This document shows positions 1-7,090 of a stretch of 14,926 nucleotides of DNA, piece after piece (the stretch's first letter is position 1; every line of letters begins with the position of its first letter). Under the pieces are notes generated by a model, which ran no database searches, was not told the DNA's origin, and worked only from the letters and a program-made list of their open reading frames with translations. The DNA comes from Chitinophagaceae bacterium (GTDB lineage: Bacteria > Bacteroidota > Bacteroidia > Chitinophagales > Chitinophagaceae), in the NCBI GenBank assembly GCA_947472635.1, contig CANJDY010000024.1:1-14926 (forward strand), read 5' to 3'. Both the position numbers and the translations under genes were made by a program.

Positions 1-133
1 GTACTGTTCCACGTTGTGGCTTTTCTTTTGCAGTATCAGGAATAATGATTCCACCGGCAGATTTTTCTTCTGCAGCTGCTGGTTTTACAATCACCCTGTC
101 ATGCAAGGGCGTAATGCTTAGCTTCTTAGCCAT
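1..133 (-). CDS. groES: Co-chaperonin GroES, 5' part only (runs off the left edge)
   Basis: The minus strand starting at the ATG at 133 encodes 44 residues beginning [18 protein letters not shown], and later reads [18 protein letters not shown]. These are the conserved N-terminal strand and the mobile loop (GGIIIPD) by which GroES binds GroEL. GroES forms the heptameric lid of the GroEL folding chamber in the cytoplasm. A full protein is roughly 90-100 residues, so a little over half is missing beyond position 1. groEL would be expected further left, but this cannot be seen. No CIRCE element (the HrcA operator) was found upstream. There is a TACCTTTG -7-like box about 57 bases before the start, with an inverted repeat just beyond it. 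Confidence 0.95.
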   Translation of the reverse strand, partial: MAKKLSITPLHDRVIVKPAAAEEKSAGGIIIPDTAKEKPQRGTV

Positions 134-189
134 AATTGTATTGATTTTTGATTAGTTGAATAAGTAAACCCTGCAATTTTGCCGGGCAG

Positions 190-197
190 CAAAGGTA
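190..197 (-). promoter_or_regulatory. Candidate -7 box of the groES promoter
   Basis: The minus strand reads TACCTTTG, an exact fit to the Bacteroidota -7 consensus TAnnTTTG. It lies about 57 bases upstream of the groES start. No TTTG or TTG at the usual 17-23 base distance was found, so the -33 part is weak or absent. The neighbouring inverted repeat at 213-234 occupies the place of the -33 box. Confidence 0.45.
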
Positions 198-212
198 AGC
201 CAATTTCATACC

Positions 213-234
213 AACTATTTATTAAAGAATAGTT
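213..234. repeat. Inverted repeat AACTATT/AATAGTT upstream of groES
   Basis: AACTATT (213-219) and AATAGTT (228-234) are perfect 7-bp arms around an 8-base spacer. The repeat lies 16 bases beyond the groES -7-like box, where the -33 contacts would be. That position suits an operator, but no regulator is identified. Confidence 0.4.
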
Positions 235-503
235 GTCATATTTTATACATAAAAAAAAGGTTTTAAGGTGATTTTAATGAAAATTAGTCAGCTACAAGGG
301 GTAATTAGTAGGGTATTTTGTCAGTACAAGGAATCTCTAAAGTGAATATGGGCAATAAATGGGTTAACCAGTACTGTCATAAATGATCCGTCGGCCTATA
401 CTGAAAACTTGAAAACCGGGAGGGGAAGGGCAAAAAATCAATAAAAACACATTCTAGATAAGAATGAACCCAAAAAAGCATGGCAGGTAAAATTTAAAAG
501 GTG

Positions 504-522
504 GGTAAAATGTTTACCTTCG
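504..522 (+). promoter_or_regulatory. Candidate nusB promoter with overlapping inverted repeat
   Basis: GGTAAA (504-509) and TTTACC (513-518) form a 6-bp inverted repeat with a 3-base centre. The right arm overlaps TACCTTCG (515-522), which differs from TAnnTTTG at one base. The box ends 22 bases before the nusB ATG, a normal leader length. No clear -33 TTTG is present. Confidence 0.35.
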
Positions 523-544
523 CAGCTCAATAGTTCTTATTAAA

Positions 545-1477
545 ATGATCAGTAGAAGAAATATCCGGGTTAAAGTAATGCAAAGTCTGTACGTTTTAGA
601 TAGCATTAGCGATGACCTAAAACCCGGGCAAGCGGTTAATTTATTAAAAAAACAGATCGACCAATCCCGTCAACTTTTTGTATACCTCGTTTACTTTATT
701 AGTGAAGTGGCCCGCTATGCTGAGAAAGATGCCATCAAAAAGGCCTCCAAACACCTACCGACTCAAAGCGACCTAAATATCAATACCAAAATTGTAGGCA
801 ATGAATTGATTTGGAAAATACTGGAATTACCCAGTTACAAGGCTGCCGTAGAAGAAATTAAACCACAGCTACTTGCAGATGATGAACTTTTACGAAAAAC
901 TTACATCGCATTAATTGAATCGGAGGAATACCAGGATTATATTGCTGTTCAGGGGAGGGATAAAAAAAGTGAAAAAGATATACTTGAATTCATATTTACC
1001 AACCTCATGCTTCCCAACGAAAACTTCATCGGTCATGTGGAGGAACATTTCATTAACTGGGATGATGATGCGGAAATGATGAATATACTCATTCAAAATT
1101 TTTTACAAAAGCATGCCAATTATGATTTGAATGAAATGGTGAGCAAGGAAAAATGGGATTTTGCTAAAAGTCTGCTGGAAACTACCCTTGAGAAAAAGGA
1201 AGTAACTATGGAATTATTAAAACCTAAATTAAAAAACTGGGATGCGGAAAGAATCGCTTCACTGGATTTGATTATCATTCAAATGGGCATCAGTGAATTT
1301 TTGTTTTTTGAAACAATCCCCACCAAAGTTACCATCAATGAGTATATTGATCTAGCCAAGGATTACAGCACTCCACAGAGCGGACAATTTATCAATGGTA
1401 TTCTCGATAATATTCATAAAGAATTGACAGCTGAAGGTAAAATCCATAAGAAGAATTTTAAGAATAGCATACTCTAA
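545..1477 (+). CDS. nusB: Transcription antitermination factor NusB (long Bacteroidota form)
   Basis: NusB is a cytoplasmic RNA-binding protein that, with NusE (ribosomal protein S10), binds boxA in rRNA leaders and prevents premature termination. The 310-residue product begins MISRRNIRVKVMQSLY, the usual NusB N-terminal helix. Its C-terminal part (about 200-292) carries the family signature, including WDAERIASLDLIIIQMGISE (232-251), IPTKVTINEYIDLAKDYS (258-275) and FINGILDNI (282-290). Classical NusB is about 140 residues; the extra length lies between the two ends and is a known feature of Bacteroidota homologues. The ATG at 545 is the start because it gives the conserved SRRNIR/MQSLY opening directly. 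It heads a run of same-strand genes, but the 124-base gap to the next gene contains its own promoter. Confidence 0.93.
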   Translation: MISRRNIRVKVMQSLYVLDSISDDLKPGQAVNLLKKQIDQSRQLFVYLVYFISEVARYAEKDAIKKASKHLPTQSDLNINTKIVGNELIWKILELPSYKAAVEEIKPQLLADDELLRKTYIALIESEEYQDYIAVQGRDKKSEKDILEFIFTNLMLPNENFIGHVEEHFINWDDDAEMMNILIQNFLQKHANYDLNEMVSKEKWDFAKSLLETTLEKKEVTMELLKPKLKNWDAERIASLDLIIIQMGISEFLFFETIPTKVTINEYIDLAKDYSTPQSGQFINGILDNIHKELTAEGKIHKKNFKNSIL

Positions 1478-1553
1478 TGGGTTTAATTTAAAAATTGAAG
1501 TGATTAGAAGTTATTTCTTTTTTTGTCAATAGTATCCAGCCAAATACTAGCTG

Positions 1554-1587
1554 TTTGTATAATATAAGATCTTATTTAATACCTTTA
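1554..1587 (+). promoter_or_regulatory. Promoter of the DUF1573 lipoprotein gene
   Basis: TTTG (1554-1557) and TACCTTTA (1580-1587) are separated by 22 bases. This fits the Bacteroidota TTTG/TAnnTTTG promoter except for the last base of the -7 box. The -7 box ends 14 bases before the TTG start at 1602, so transcription would begin only a few bases upstream of the gene. The short leader also supports that start. Confidence 0.5.
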
Positions 1588-1601
1588 CAAAAATAAACAA
1601 C

Positions 1602-2036
1602 TTGAAAAAATACAGCTGGGGAATATTTACAATTGCTTCTTTTATGGCTTGCAATGTACGCAGGAGTGACAAAGTGGTAAACGATGCAGTAAAGCAGGCG
1701 GAAATTGCTGTGCAGGATACTACCCAGGTTCAGTTGATAGACAGTTTACATAATTTTGGCACCGTAAAAGAAGGAGAAAAGGTTTCTTTTAATTTCCGTT
1801 TTAAGAATGCTGGCAAAAAACCATTGGTAGTAATTAGCGCCGCTGCTAGCTGCGGATGTACCATCCCAGAGAAACCTGAAAGACCAATCTTACCTGGAGA
1901 TACCGGATTTATAAAAGTTGTTTTCAATAGTGCTGGTAAAATAGGACACAATCAGAAAAATATTACGGTAAAAGCAAATACCAACCCAGATTTTCCTATA
2001 TTGGTTTTAACTGGAGAAGTCAAAGAAGCTAAATAA
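1602..2036 (+). CDS. DUF1573 lipoprotein
   Basis: The 144-residue protein opens with a lipoprotein signal peptide (MKKYSWGIFTIASFMAC, lipidated Cys at 17), so it should be anchored in the envelope. The rest (about 45-142) matches the DUF1573 Ig-like fold: HNFGTVKEGEKVSFNFRF, then FKNAGKKPLVV, the hallmark SCGCT near residue 84, and a PGDTGFIKVVFNSAG strand. The family is widespread in Bacteroidota; its biochemical role is not established, and an adhesive or scaffold role is only a guess from the fold. The start codon is TTG at 1602. It is preferred because it yields a complete MKK signal peptide, and the next ATG would cut the signal in half. yajC follows after 29 bases and is probably co-transcribed. 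Confidence 0.88.
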   Translation: MKKYSWGIFTIASFMACNVRRSDKVVNDAVKQAEIAVQDTTQVQLIDSLHNFGTVKEGEKVSFNFRFKNAGKKPLVVISAAASCGCTIPEKPERPILPGDTGFIKVVFNSAGKIGHNQKNITVKANTNPDFPILVLTGEVKEAK

Positions 2037-2065
2037 TTTTTTTTTAATAATTAATAATCAACAAC

Positions 2066-2413
2066 ATGTATTTACAAGGTATTTTATTAACCATGGGACA
2101 GGGTTCTGCACAAGGTGGAAGTAGCAGCTTTTCATTAATTTTTATGGGTGCCATGATTTTGGTATTCTGGCTTTTTATGATTCGCCCGCAGGCTAAAAAG
2201 GCAAAGCAACAAAAAACTTGTATCACCGACCTTAAAAAAGGAGATAAAGTAGTAACCATTGCAGGTATACATGGTTCCATCAATAAAGTAAATGAAGATG
2301 GAACATTAAGTTTAGAAGTAAGTCCGGGTAGTTACTTGAAAATTGAAAAAAGTACCGTTAGCATGGAAATGTCTGCAGGACTTAATAAAGCAGTAACGGA
2401 AACTAAGTCTTAA
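2066..2413 (+). CDS. yajC: Preprotein translocase accessory subunit YajC
   Basis: YajC is a small inner-membrane partner of SecDF in the Sec export pathway. The 115-residue product has a short N-terminal tail rich in Gly, Ser and Gln, and one membrane helix at about 22-39. This is followed immediately by the diagnostic IRPQAKKAKQQK stretch (39-50). The cytoplasmic domain contains LKKGDKVVTIAGIHGSI, the conserved YajC core. Length and layout are normal for the family. It lies 29 bases after the DUF1573 gene and is closed by a strong hairpin terminator about 90 bases downstream. SecD and SecF are not in the window. Confidence 0.95.
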   Translation: MYLQGILLTMGQGSAQGGSSSFSLIFMGAMILVFWLFMIRPQAKKAKQQKTCITDLKKGDKVVTIAGIHGSINKVNEDGTLSLEVSPGSYLKIEKSTVSMEMSAGLNKAVTETKS

Positions 2414-2503
2414 CGAACAATTGCGTTTGGTAAGCCAGGGGGCAAATATATAAAATTGACTGATTTTCCATTTGAAGGATGATGGCAGTATTGAATGGAT
2501 AAT

Positions 2504-2535
2504 AAAAAACGGTCGTTTCGTAACGACCGTTTTTT
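2504..2535. terminator. Rho-independent terminator after yajC
   Basis: AAAAAACGGTCGTT (2504-2517) pairs perfectly with AACGACCGTTTTTT (2522-2535) around a TCGT tetraloop, giving a 14-bp stem. A short T run continues to 2537 on the plus strand, and there is an A run on the other side. It should end the nusB-DUF1573-yajC transcripts, so coaE needs its own promoter. Confidence 0.9.
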
Positions 2536-2697
2536 TTATACCAGCTGGATTTAATGAATTGGTAAATCAAGCAGGAAACTTGGATACTATAACAATTATA
2601 AAAATAAAATAGGTTGTTGCTTTTTGTTAAAAACAATCAACTAATTGGGTAACCTATCAAATAGATTACTCCTCACCCCTATTCTAACCATTTATCA

Positions 2698-3294
2698 ATG
2701 ATTATAAAAGTTGGCATAACAGGTGGTATTGGTAGCGGAAAAACTACGGTAGCCAAAGTTTTTGAAGTGTTAGGTGTGCCTGTGTATTATGCAGACGAAG
2801 CAGCCAAAAGACTGATGAATGAAGATGAAATATTAAAGGATGAAATACAACATCATTTTGGAAAAGAATGCTATGTGGAGGGGAAATTGAACAGGAAATA
2901 TCTATCTGAATTAGTTTTTACAAATGATAAAAAGCTAGCATTGCTCAATTCTATTGTCCACCCTGCTACGATAGCGGATGCACAAAAATGGATGCAACAA
3001 CAAACAACTCCCTATGCTGTAAAAGAAGCGGCACTTATTTTCGAAAGTGGTTCACAGCAAGAACTTGATTATGTTATCGGCGTTTTCACGCCAATCCCTA
3101 TGCGAATCCAAAGAGTAATAAAAAGAGACCAGCTAAGCCGAGAAGAAATAAAAGCCAGGATGGACAAACAAATGGATGAATCCATCAAAATGCGCTTATG
3201 CGATTTTGTCATCACCAATGATGAGCAACAAATGGTCATTCCGCAGGTTATTCAAATTCACAATACGATTCTCACTAAAGATGACATCTCCTAA
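2698..3294 (+). CDS. coaE: Dephospho-CoA kinase
   Basis: CoaE phosphorylates the 3'-hydroxyl of dephospho-CoA with ATP, the last step of coenzyme A synthesis, in the cytoplasm. The 198-residue length is typical. The Walker A loop GGIGSGKTT lies at 9-17 and the catalytic-type Asp at 33 in YYADEAAKRLM. NSIVHPA (84-90) and EAALIFESG (110-118) form the substrate side. The lid segment has the REEIKARMDKQM pattern (148-159), and CDFVITND (168-175) closes the fold. The ATG at 2698 begins directly with the first beta strand (MIIKVGITGG), so it is secure. A terminator separates it from yajC, and no convincing promoter box was found in the 160 bases between. Confidence 0.96.
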   Translation: MIIKVGITGGIGSGKTTVAKVFEVLGVPVYYADEAAKRLMNEDEILKDEIQHHFGKECYVEGKLNRKYLSELVFTNDKKLALLNSIVHPATIADAQKWMQQQTTPYAVKEAALIFESGSQQELDYVIGVFTPIPMRIQRVIKRDQLSREEIKARMDKQMDESIKMRLCDFVITNDEQQMVIPQVIQIHNTILTKDDIS

Positions 3295-3308
3295 AAGAGA
3301 TGACATCT
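3279..3308 (+). terminator. Hairpin enclosing the coaE stop codon
   Basis: AGATGACATCTC (3279-3290) can pair with GAGATGACATCT (3297-3308), 11 of 12 positions, leaving a 6-base loop CTAAAA that contains the TAA stop (3292-3294). The same bases also form a direct repeat with a 19-base period, each copy being close to the palindrome GAGATG-A-CATCTC. No T run follows, so it is a weak intrinsic terminator at best and may be a 3'-end stabilising structure. Confidence 0.45.
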
Positions 3309-3419
3309 CAATAACAAAGTCTGCTAGCTTTCCTTTTCCTAAACTCCCTTTTTTATTTTCTTCAAAATTTAAAAATCTCTGATTAATTAAAAAAGAAATC
3401 AATCAATTGATCCAATTGG

Positions 3420-4874
3420 CTATTTTGACACGGGTAATAATTTGAAAACAAATCCTGGATTTTCAACCGACACATATAGATAACCATCAGGCCCCATTAC
3501 TACATCCCTTAGTCGACCAATATTTTTCAATAACAATTCCTCTCCAACCACTTTTCCATTCTTTATTTTACATCGATTGAGGTACTTAAATCTAAGAGAG
3601 CCTACCATAAGGTCGCCCTTCCAGCCCTTATAACGATTGCTCTCTACAAAAGTCATTCCACTTGGTGCAATGGAGGGTATCCAATAAAGAAAGGGTTGTT
3701 CCATCCCTTCCATCGCAGTCTTGTTACTAATTATTTTGTTGTCGTAGTTAATTCCGTAACAAATGACGGGCCACCCATAATTTTTACCGGCACCTATAAT
3801 ATTAATTTCATCACCTCCCCTAGGACCATGTTCATGCTCCCAAATGGCACCAGTGGTAGGATTGAGCAAAAGCCCTTGCGGATTGCGATTACCATAAGCG
3901 AAAATAGAAGGCTTTGCACCATCAGTATGTACAAATGGATTATCAGCAGGGATTCCACCCGATTCAGTAATGCGGTGAATCTTACCAAGATCATTGGTGA
4001 GTGATTGCGGATTCACTTTTTCATTTCCCCTTTCCCCTACCGAAAAATAAAGGAATCCATCCCTACCAAAGACCATGCGCGATCCATAATGATGGCGGGT
4101 TTTTGCATAAGGAAGGGCCTCGAAAATAATTTTTTGATCTTCCAATTTATCCCCACTCAATTTAGCACGCATAATAGCGGTAGTGCTGACGGTGGCAGCA
4201 CCTTCCTTCTTGAAAGCCGAATAAGATAAGTATAACAGCTGATTTTTTTTAAAATCGGGATGCAACACCACATCTAGCAAACCACCCTGCCCTTGGGCTA
4301 AGACCTCGGGCGTGCCACTGATTAATTGCATTGACTTATCCTTATTAACCCGATATAGCTTTCCGGACTTTTCTGTCATCAGTAGCTCGCCTGAAGGTAA
4401 AAAAGTTAAGCTCCAAGGACTTCCAATACCTTTCACAATCGTATCGAGTTTTACATCTTGTTCTTCGGAAACAAATACATTACTCGTTGGAGGAACCCCT
4501 CCAAAACTATACTGTTTTAATCTTTTTATTCCCCCAAGGATATAATCGGACAACGCAACAATTTGCTCGTCGGACATAAGGGTATCAAAGGATGGCATCC
4601 CTTTATCTGCATACCCCTGTTTAATACTTTTAAATAAATTTTCACCTGTACTACCATATTTCCAGGTACGATCTACAAATGCATCCATTTTTTCGCCATG
4701 ACAACTGCCGCAAAAGTTTTTATAATCAATTGCTGCCTTTCCAGAATCGGTAAGCCTGACTGTACTATATCCAACAATAGCATTGCCGGAATGAACTTTG
4801 GTATTTTCCTTGCTTTGAACAAAAGAAAGGCAAATGACTGCTGCAACAAGAGAGAAAATTAAATATTTTATCAT
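3420..4874 (-). CDS. Exported cytochrome c / PQQ-dependent sugar dehydrogenase fusion
   Basis: The 484-residue protein has an N-terminal signal sequence (about 1-20). A mono-haem cytochrome c domain follows (about 45-118), with haem motif CGSCH (55-59) and a likely axial Met at 93 (KGMPSF). A six-bladed propeller of the soluble glucose/aldose sugar dehydrogenase type spans about 145-480. Propeller signatures include GSPWSLTFLPSGELLMTEKSG (start at 151), GGLLDVVLHPDF (197-208), RHHYGSRMVFG with the probable catalytic His at 261 or 262, YGNRNPQGL (327-335), HEHGPRGGDEIN (347-358) and YGWP (366-369). This family oxidises aldoses in the periplasm with PQQ; the fused cytochrome could accept the electrons. 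The substrate cannot be told from the sequence. The gene lies 104 bases downstream of the deacetylase gene and may have its own promoter at 4929-4936. Confidence 0.88.
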   Translation of the reverse strand: MIKYLIFSLVAAVICLSFVQSKENTKVHSGNAIVGYSTVRLTDSGKAAIDYKNFCGSCHGEKMDAFVDRTWKYGSTGENLFKSIKQGYADKGMPSFDTLMSDEQIVALSDYILGGIKRLKQYSFGGVPPTSNVFVSEEQDVKLDTIVKGIGSPWSLTFLPSGELLMTEKSGKLYRVNKDKSMQLISGTPEVLAQGQGGLLDVVLHPDFKKNQLLYLSYSAFKKEGAATVSTTAIMRAKLSGDKLEDQKIIFEALPYAKTRHHYGSRMVFGRDGFLYFSVGERGNEKVNPQSLTNDLGKIHRITESGGIPADNPFVHTDGAKPSIFAYGNRNPQGLLLNPTTGAIWEHEHGPRGGDEINIIGAGKNYGWPVICYGINYDNKIISNKTAMEGMEQPFLYWIPSIAPSGMTFVESNRYKGWKGDLMVGSLRFKYLNRCKIKNGKVVGEELLLKNIGRLRDVVMGPDGYLYVSVENPGFVFKLLPVSK

Positions 4875-4928
4875 ACAAAAAATTTAAACAAAAAATGTCA
4901 GTTTTAACAATTAAAAAATGAACTGCAA

Positions 4929-4936
4929 CAAATATA
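4929..4936 (-). promoter_or_regulatory. Candidate -7 box for the sugar dehydrogenase gene
   Basis: The minus strand reads TATATTTG, an exact TAnnTTTG match, 54 bases before the dehydrogenase start. No TTG or TTTG lies at the expected distance upstream. The gene may be transcribed both from here and by read-through from the deacetylase gene. Confidence 0.4.
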
Positions 4937-4978
4937 CTATAATCTACAGATTGGAAGATTGAGTTAAAAAGAAGGTTT

Positions 4979-5821
4979 CTATTTATTAAAAGTTGCGCGC
5001 ATGGCATTCAACATACCATGTGTAGACCAAGTACCTGGAACAATCATTCTACGGATGGTATGGAGAGGCTCTGTGGAATCTCTTTTAGTAGACAGAATGA
5101 ATGCAAGATCGTACCCTCGGCTTTTTATTTCAGGAATTGCGGCTTTATTCCATAACCCGAAGGGATAAGCGAAATATTTAACTGGTTTACCAGTTATTAG
5201 TTCCAGCTGTTTTTTTGGATTGGAAAGCTGGATATCCCAATCTGTACCGGCATATTTTGTAACCATATGATGATCCCAGGTATGCGCTGCAATTACATGA
5301 CCGCTATCGGATAGATTTTTGATCTGCTCCTTAGTCATATAGCGAGGGCGATTAATAGAAACGGTCATAATAAAAAAAACACCCTTAAAGCCAAATTTTT
5401 CCATTTCTGATGCACCGATTGTATACTGTTCTGCATCTGTATCATCAAATGTAATCATCACTGGTTTAGATGGTAATTCACCATTATACAATAAATAATG
5501 ATACAACTGATCAGGTAAAATAGCTGTAAACCCACTATCAGAAAGGGCTTTCATCTGCGAGGAAAAAGCCGAAGGGCTTACAGAATAGCTCTTCATATCT
5601 TCACTATCACCAGGTTTGGCTTCGCGAATATGATGGTAGCACAAAACAGGCACTTCCCTTTTTGAAAGAATAGAAGCAAGGCTAGCCATTGAATTTTTGT
5701 TCATTGAAGCCTCCTCAGGTTGCGAGCTATCTGTATTTTTTTTATTTTTATTACCTGCCCCTGGAGAACAGGCAGCAAGTAAAGCAAGTACAATCAGGGA
5801 TGAAAAAAAATATTTATTCAT
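4979..5821 (-). CDS. Polysaccharide deacetylase (NodB-type) lipoprotein
   Basis: The 280-residue protein starts with a lipoprotein signal, LLAAC with the lipidated Cys at 18, then a low-complexity linker rich in Asn, Lys and Ser. The deacetylase domain begins at PVLCYHHI (58-65), as in the PgaB/IcaB branch. It contains MITFDD (122-127, catalytic and metal Asp at 126-127), the metal-binding HTWDH (His 180 and His 184) and the third motif AYPFG (218-222). Such carbohydrate esterase family 4 enzymes remove N-acetyl groups from amino-sugar polymers in the periplasm. The exact target, peptidoglycan, exopolysaccharide or chitin-like, is not determinable here. The start is 23 bases after the stop of the upstream lipoprotein gene, so the two are very likely one transcript. 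Confidence 0.9.
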   Translation of the reverse strand: MNKYFFSSLIVLALLAACSPGAGNKNKKNTDSSQPEEASMNKNSMASLASILSKREVPVLCYHHIREAKPGDSEDMKSYSVSPSAFSSQMKALSDSGFTAILPDQLYHYLLYNGELPSKPVMITFDDTDAEQYTIGASEMEKFGFKGVFFIMTVSINRPRYMTKEQIKNLSDSGHVIAAHTWDHHMVTKYAGTDWDIQLSNPKKQLELITGKPVKYFAYPFGLWNKAAIPEIKSRGYDLAFILSTKRDSTEPLHTIRRMIVPGTWSTHGMLNAMRATFNK

Positions 5822-5844
5822 AAAAAATATTAATCAGTATTGAA

Positions 5845-6882
5845 TTATTGATATTGTATATAAATAGGTTTAGGCGTAAACAAAAGCAATTCCTGGGGAG
5901 TAAACATACCGCTGGTGTTTATTTTATTGTCATTCTTATAAAAAAGTTTAAAGCCAGTAAACTGAACAGGTTCCCTGAAAATATAACGGAGGTAGGTAGA
6001 CCTTTTTAGATATTTCTCGCCAAATCCATCCATATCCATTACTACCTGTACTTCGGGAATTGTTTTTATTTTGTCATACCCAGTAACCATTCCCTGGGTA
6101 AAGCGGTGTACTACCAGTACTTTGGGCGAAAGATGATTTTTACGAACAATAGTGGCTAAAAAATCTATGGCCGCATTGATATCATCCGAATTAAATGTTC
6201 CGATTTTCGACCCAGGCACTTCTCCATTTTTCATTGAGAATTCAGGATCGATTCCCAAATGAACATTGGGCAAAGAAAGGTACTTTTCAAGAGGTGTTAC
6301 TTCATCCTTTACAGAACTATGCCCCACCTGAATATCTAAAAAAGCTAACGCGTTGATTTGCTTTGCCCAACTGATAATGGTATCTATCTGGTGAAAAGGC
6401 ATTCTCAAGCGATACTTTTTATCAGCCCCCGGTGCACCTTGGGCCGTTACTGCTACATAATGAAGCGCAGGGATTACATGTACTGCTGAATCAGCCGATT
6501 GCCAATTGGCTACCTCTTGTAACAACTTTTTTAACATCTCCGCCTTGGGTATCTCACCCAAAATACCCATTTTCTTAGAATATAAATTTCCATAAAATGC
6601 AACAATGCGGTTGTAAGGCAATAATGCGCCCGGCAAAGGATAGGGTGTTTTAACAGGCCAATGACCAGTAGTATCCAAATTGCTCAAAGCATGCATTTTT
6701 TTATTGTAATCAGCCGTATCAATTGGTTCGGTAGATAATTTTGACAGATCCGAAGTTGGACCATCTTTGCTTTTGTTATTTTTAATACCGTCACTTTTTC
6801 CGACATTATTACAACTAGTGCAACAAAGGAAAAAAAATAAAGTGATAAGGCGTACACAACTTTTGGTAACCGCAGTTTTCAT
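5845..6882 (-). CDS. Lipoprotein of unrecognised family, possible TIM-barrel enzyme
   Basis: I do not recognise a named family. The 345-residue protein has a Cys-rich signal sequence with lipidation most likely at Cys 24 (CTSC), then a polar linker to about residue 55. The folded part (about 85-345) alternates strands and helices. It has motifs that look conserved: NRIVAFYGNLYSKKMGILGE (91-110), a strand with LDIQVGHSS (182-190), GIDPEFSM (210-217), KVLVVHRFTQGM (254-265) and VVMDMDGFG (280-288). Acidic residues at strand ends (Asp 183, Asp 212 with Glu 214, Asp 283, Asp 285) suggest a TIM-barrel hydrolase layout. This is inference only. Its tight coupling to the deacetylase suggests a shared envelope or glycan role. 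Two inverted repeats lie just upstream. Confidence 0.7.
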   Translation of the reverse strand: MKTAVTKSCVRLITLFFFLCCTSCNNVGKSDGIKNNKSKDGPTSDLSKLSTEPIDTADYNKKMHALSNLDTTGHWPVKTPYPLPGALLPYNRIVAFYGNLYSKKMGILGEIPKAEMLKKLLQEVANWQSADSAVHVIPALHYVAVTAQGAPGADKKYRLRMPFHQIDTIISWAKQINALAFLDIQVGHSSVKDEVTPLEKYLSLPNVHLGIDPEFSMKNGEVPGSKIGTFNSDDINAAIDFLATIVRKNHLSPKVLVVHRFTQGMVTGYDKIKTIPEVQVVMDMDGFGEKYLKRSTYLRYIFREPVQFTGFKLFYKNDNKINTSGMFTPQELLLFTPKPIYIQYQ

Positions 6883-6907
6883 AATGCTTTTTTGATTTAT
6901 ATTTTAG

Positions 6908-6935
6908 ATGGTGAAAATAAACTATTTATCACCAT
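6908..6935. repeat. Inverted repeat ATGGTGA/TCACCAT upstream of the unknown lipoprotein
   Basis: ATGGTGA (6908-6914) and TCACCAT (6929-6935) are perfect 7-bp arms around a 14-base AT-rich spacer. The repeat ends 26 bases before the start of the minus-strand lipoprotein gene, a position suited to an operator or leader hairpin. Confidence 0.45.
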
Positions 6936-6939
6936 TGAG

Positions 6940-6963
6940 CCACTAAGTGATTAAATTTAGTGG
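6940..6963. repeat. Inverted repeat CCACTAA/TTAGTGG between the Gre-like and lipoprotein genes
   Basis: CCACTAA (6940-6946) and TTAGTGG (6957-6963) are perfect 7-bp arms with a 10-base spacer, only 4 bases from the preceding repeat. No T run follows on the minus strand, so a terminator for the Gre-like gene is possible but not well supported. Confidence 0.45.
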
Positions 6964-7090
6964 AGATTTATAGAAAATAAATAGCTGCCTTTGGAAACCC
7001 AATTAATACCCAGAAGTTTTACAAAGCAATTAAAGTCAGATCTACTCATAGTAAATCGATGGTACATTAGAAATAATAATCAACAAATAG

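Larger units (their letters stand above)
134..544. other. 411-base divergent spacer between groES and nusB
   Basis: No gene is recognised here. The groES side holds a TACCTTTG box (190-197, minus strand) and a 7-bp inverted repeat (213-234). The nusB side holds a GGTAAA/TTTACC inverted repeat overlapping a TACCTTCG box (504-522). The middle part (about 240-490) is low-complexity and AT-rich, and shows no tRNA-like fold or long hairpin. Confidence 0.6.

Noticed and set aside
134..300. CIRCE operator before groES
   Set aside because: The TTAGCACTC-N9-GAGTGCTAA pattern is absent on both strands.
2403..2636. Minus-strand reading frame of 77 codons between yajC and coaE
   Set aside because: It runs across the strong terminator hairpin and overlaps the yajC end; no family features are seen.
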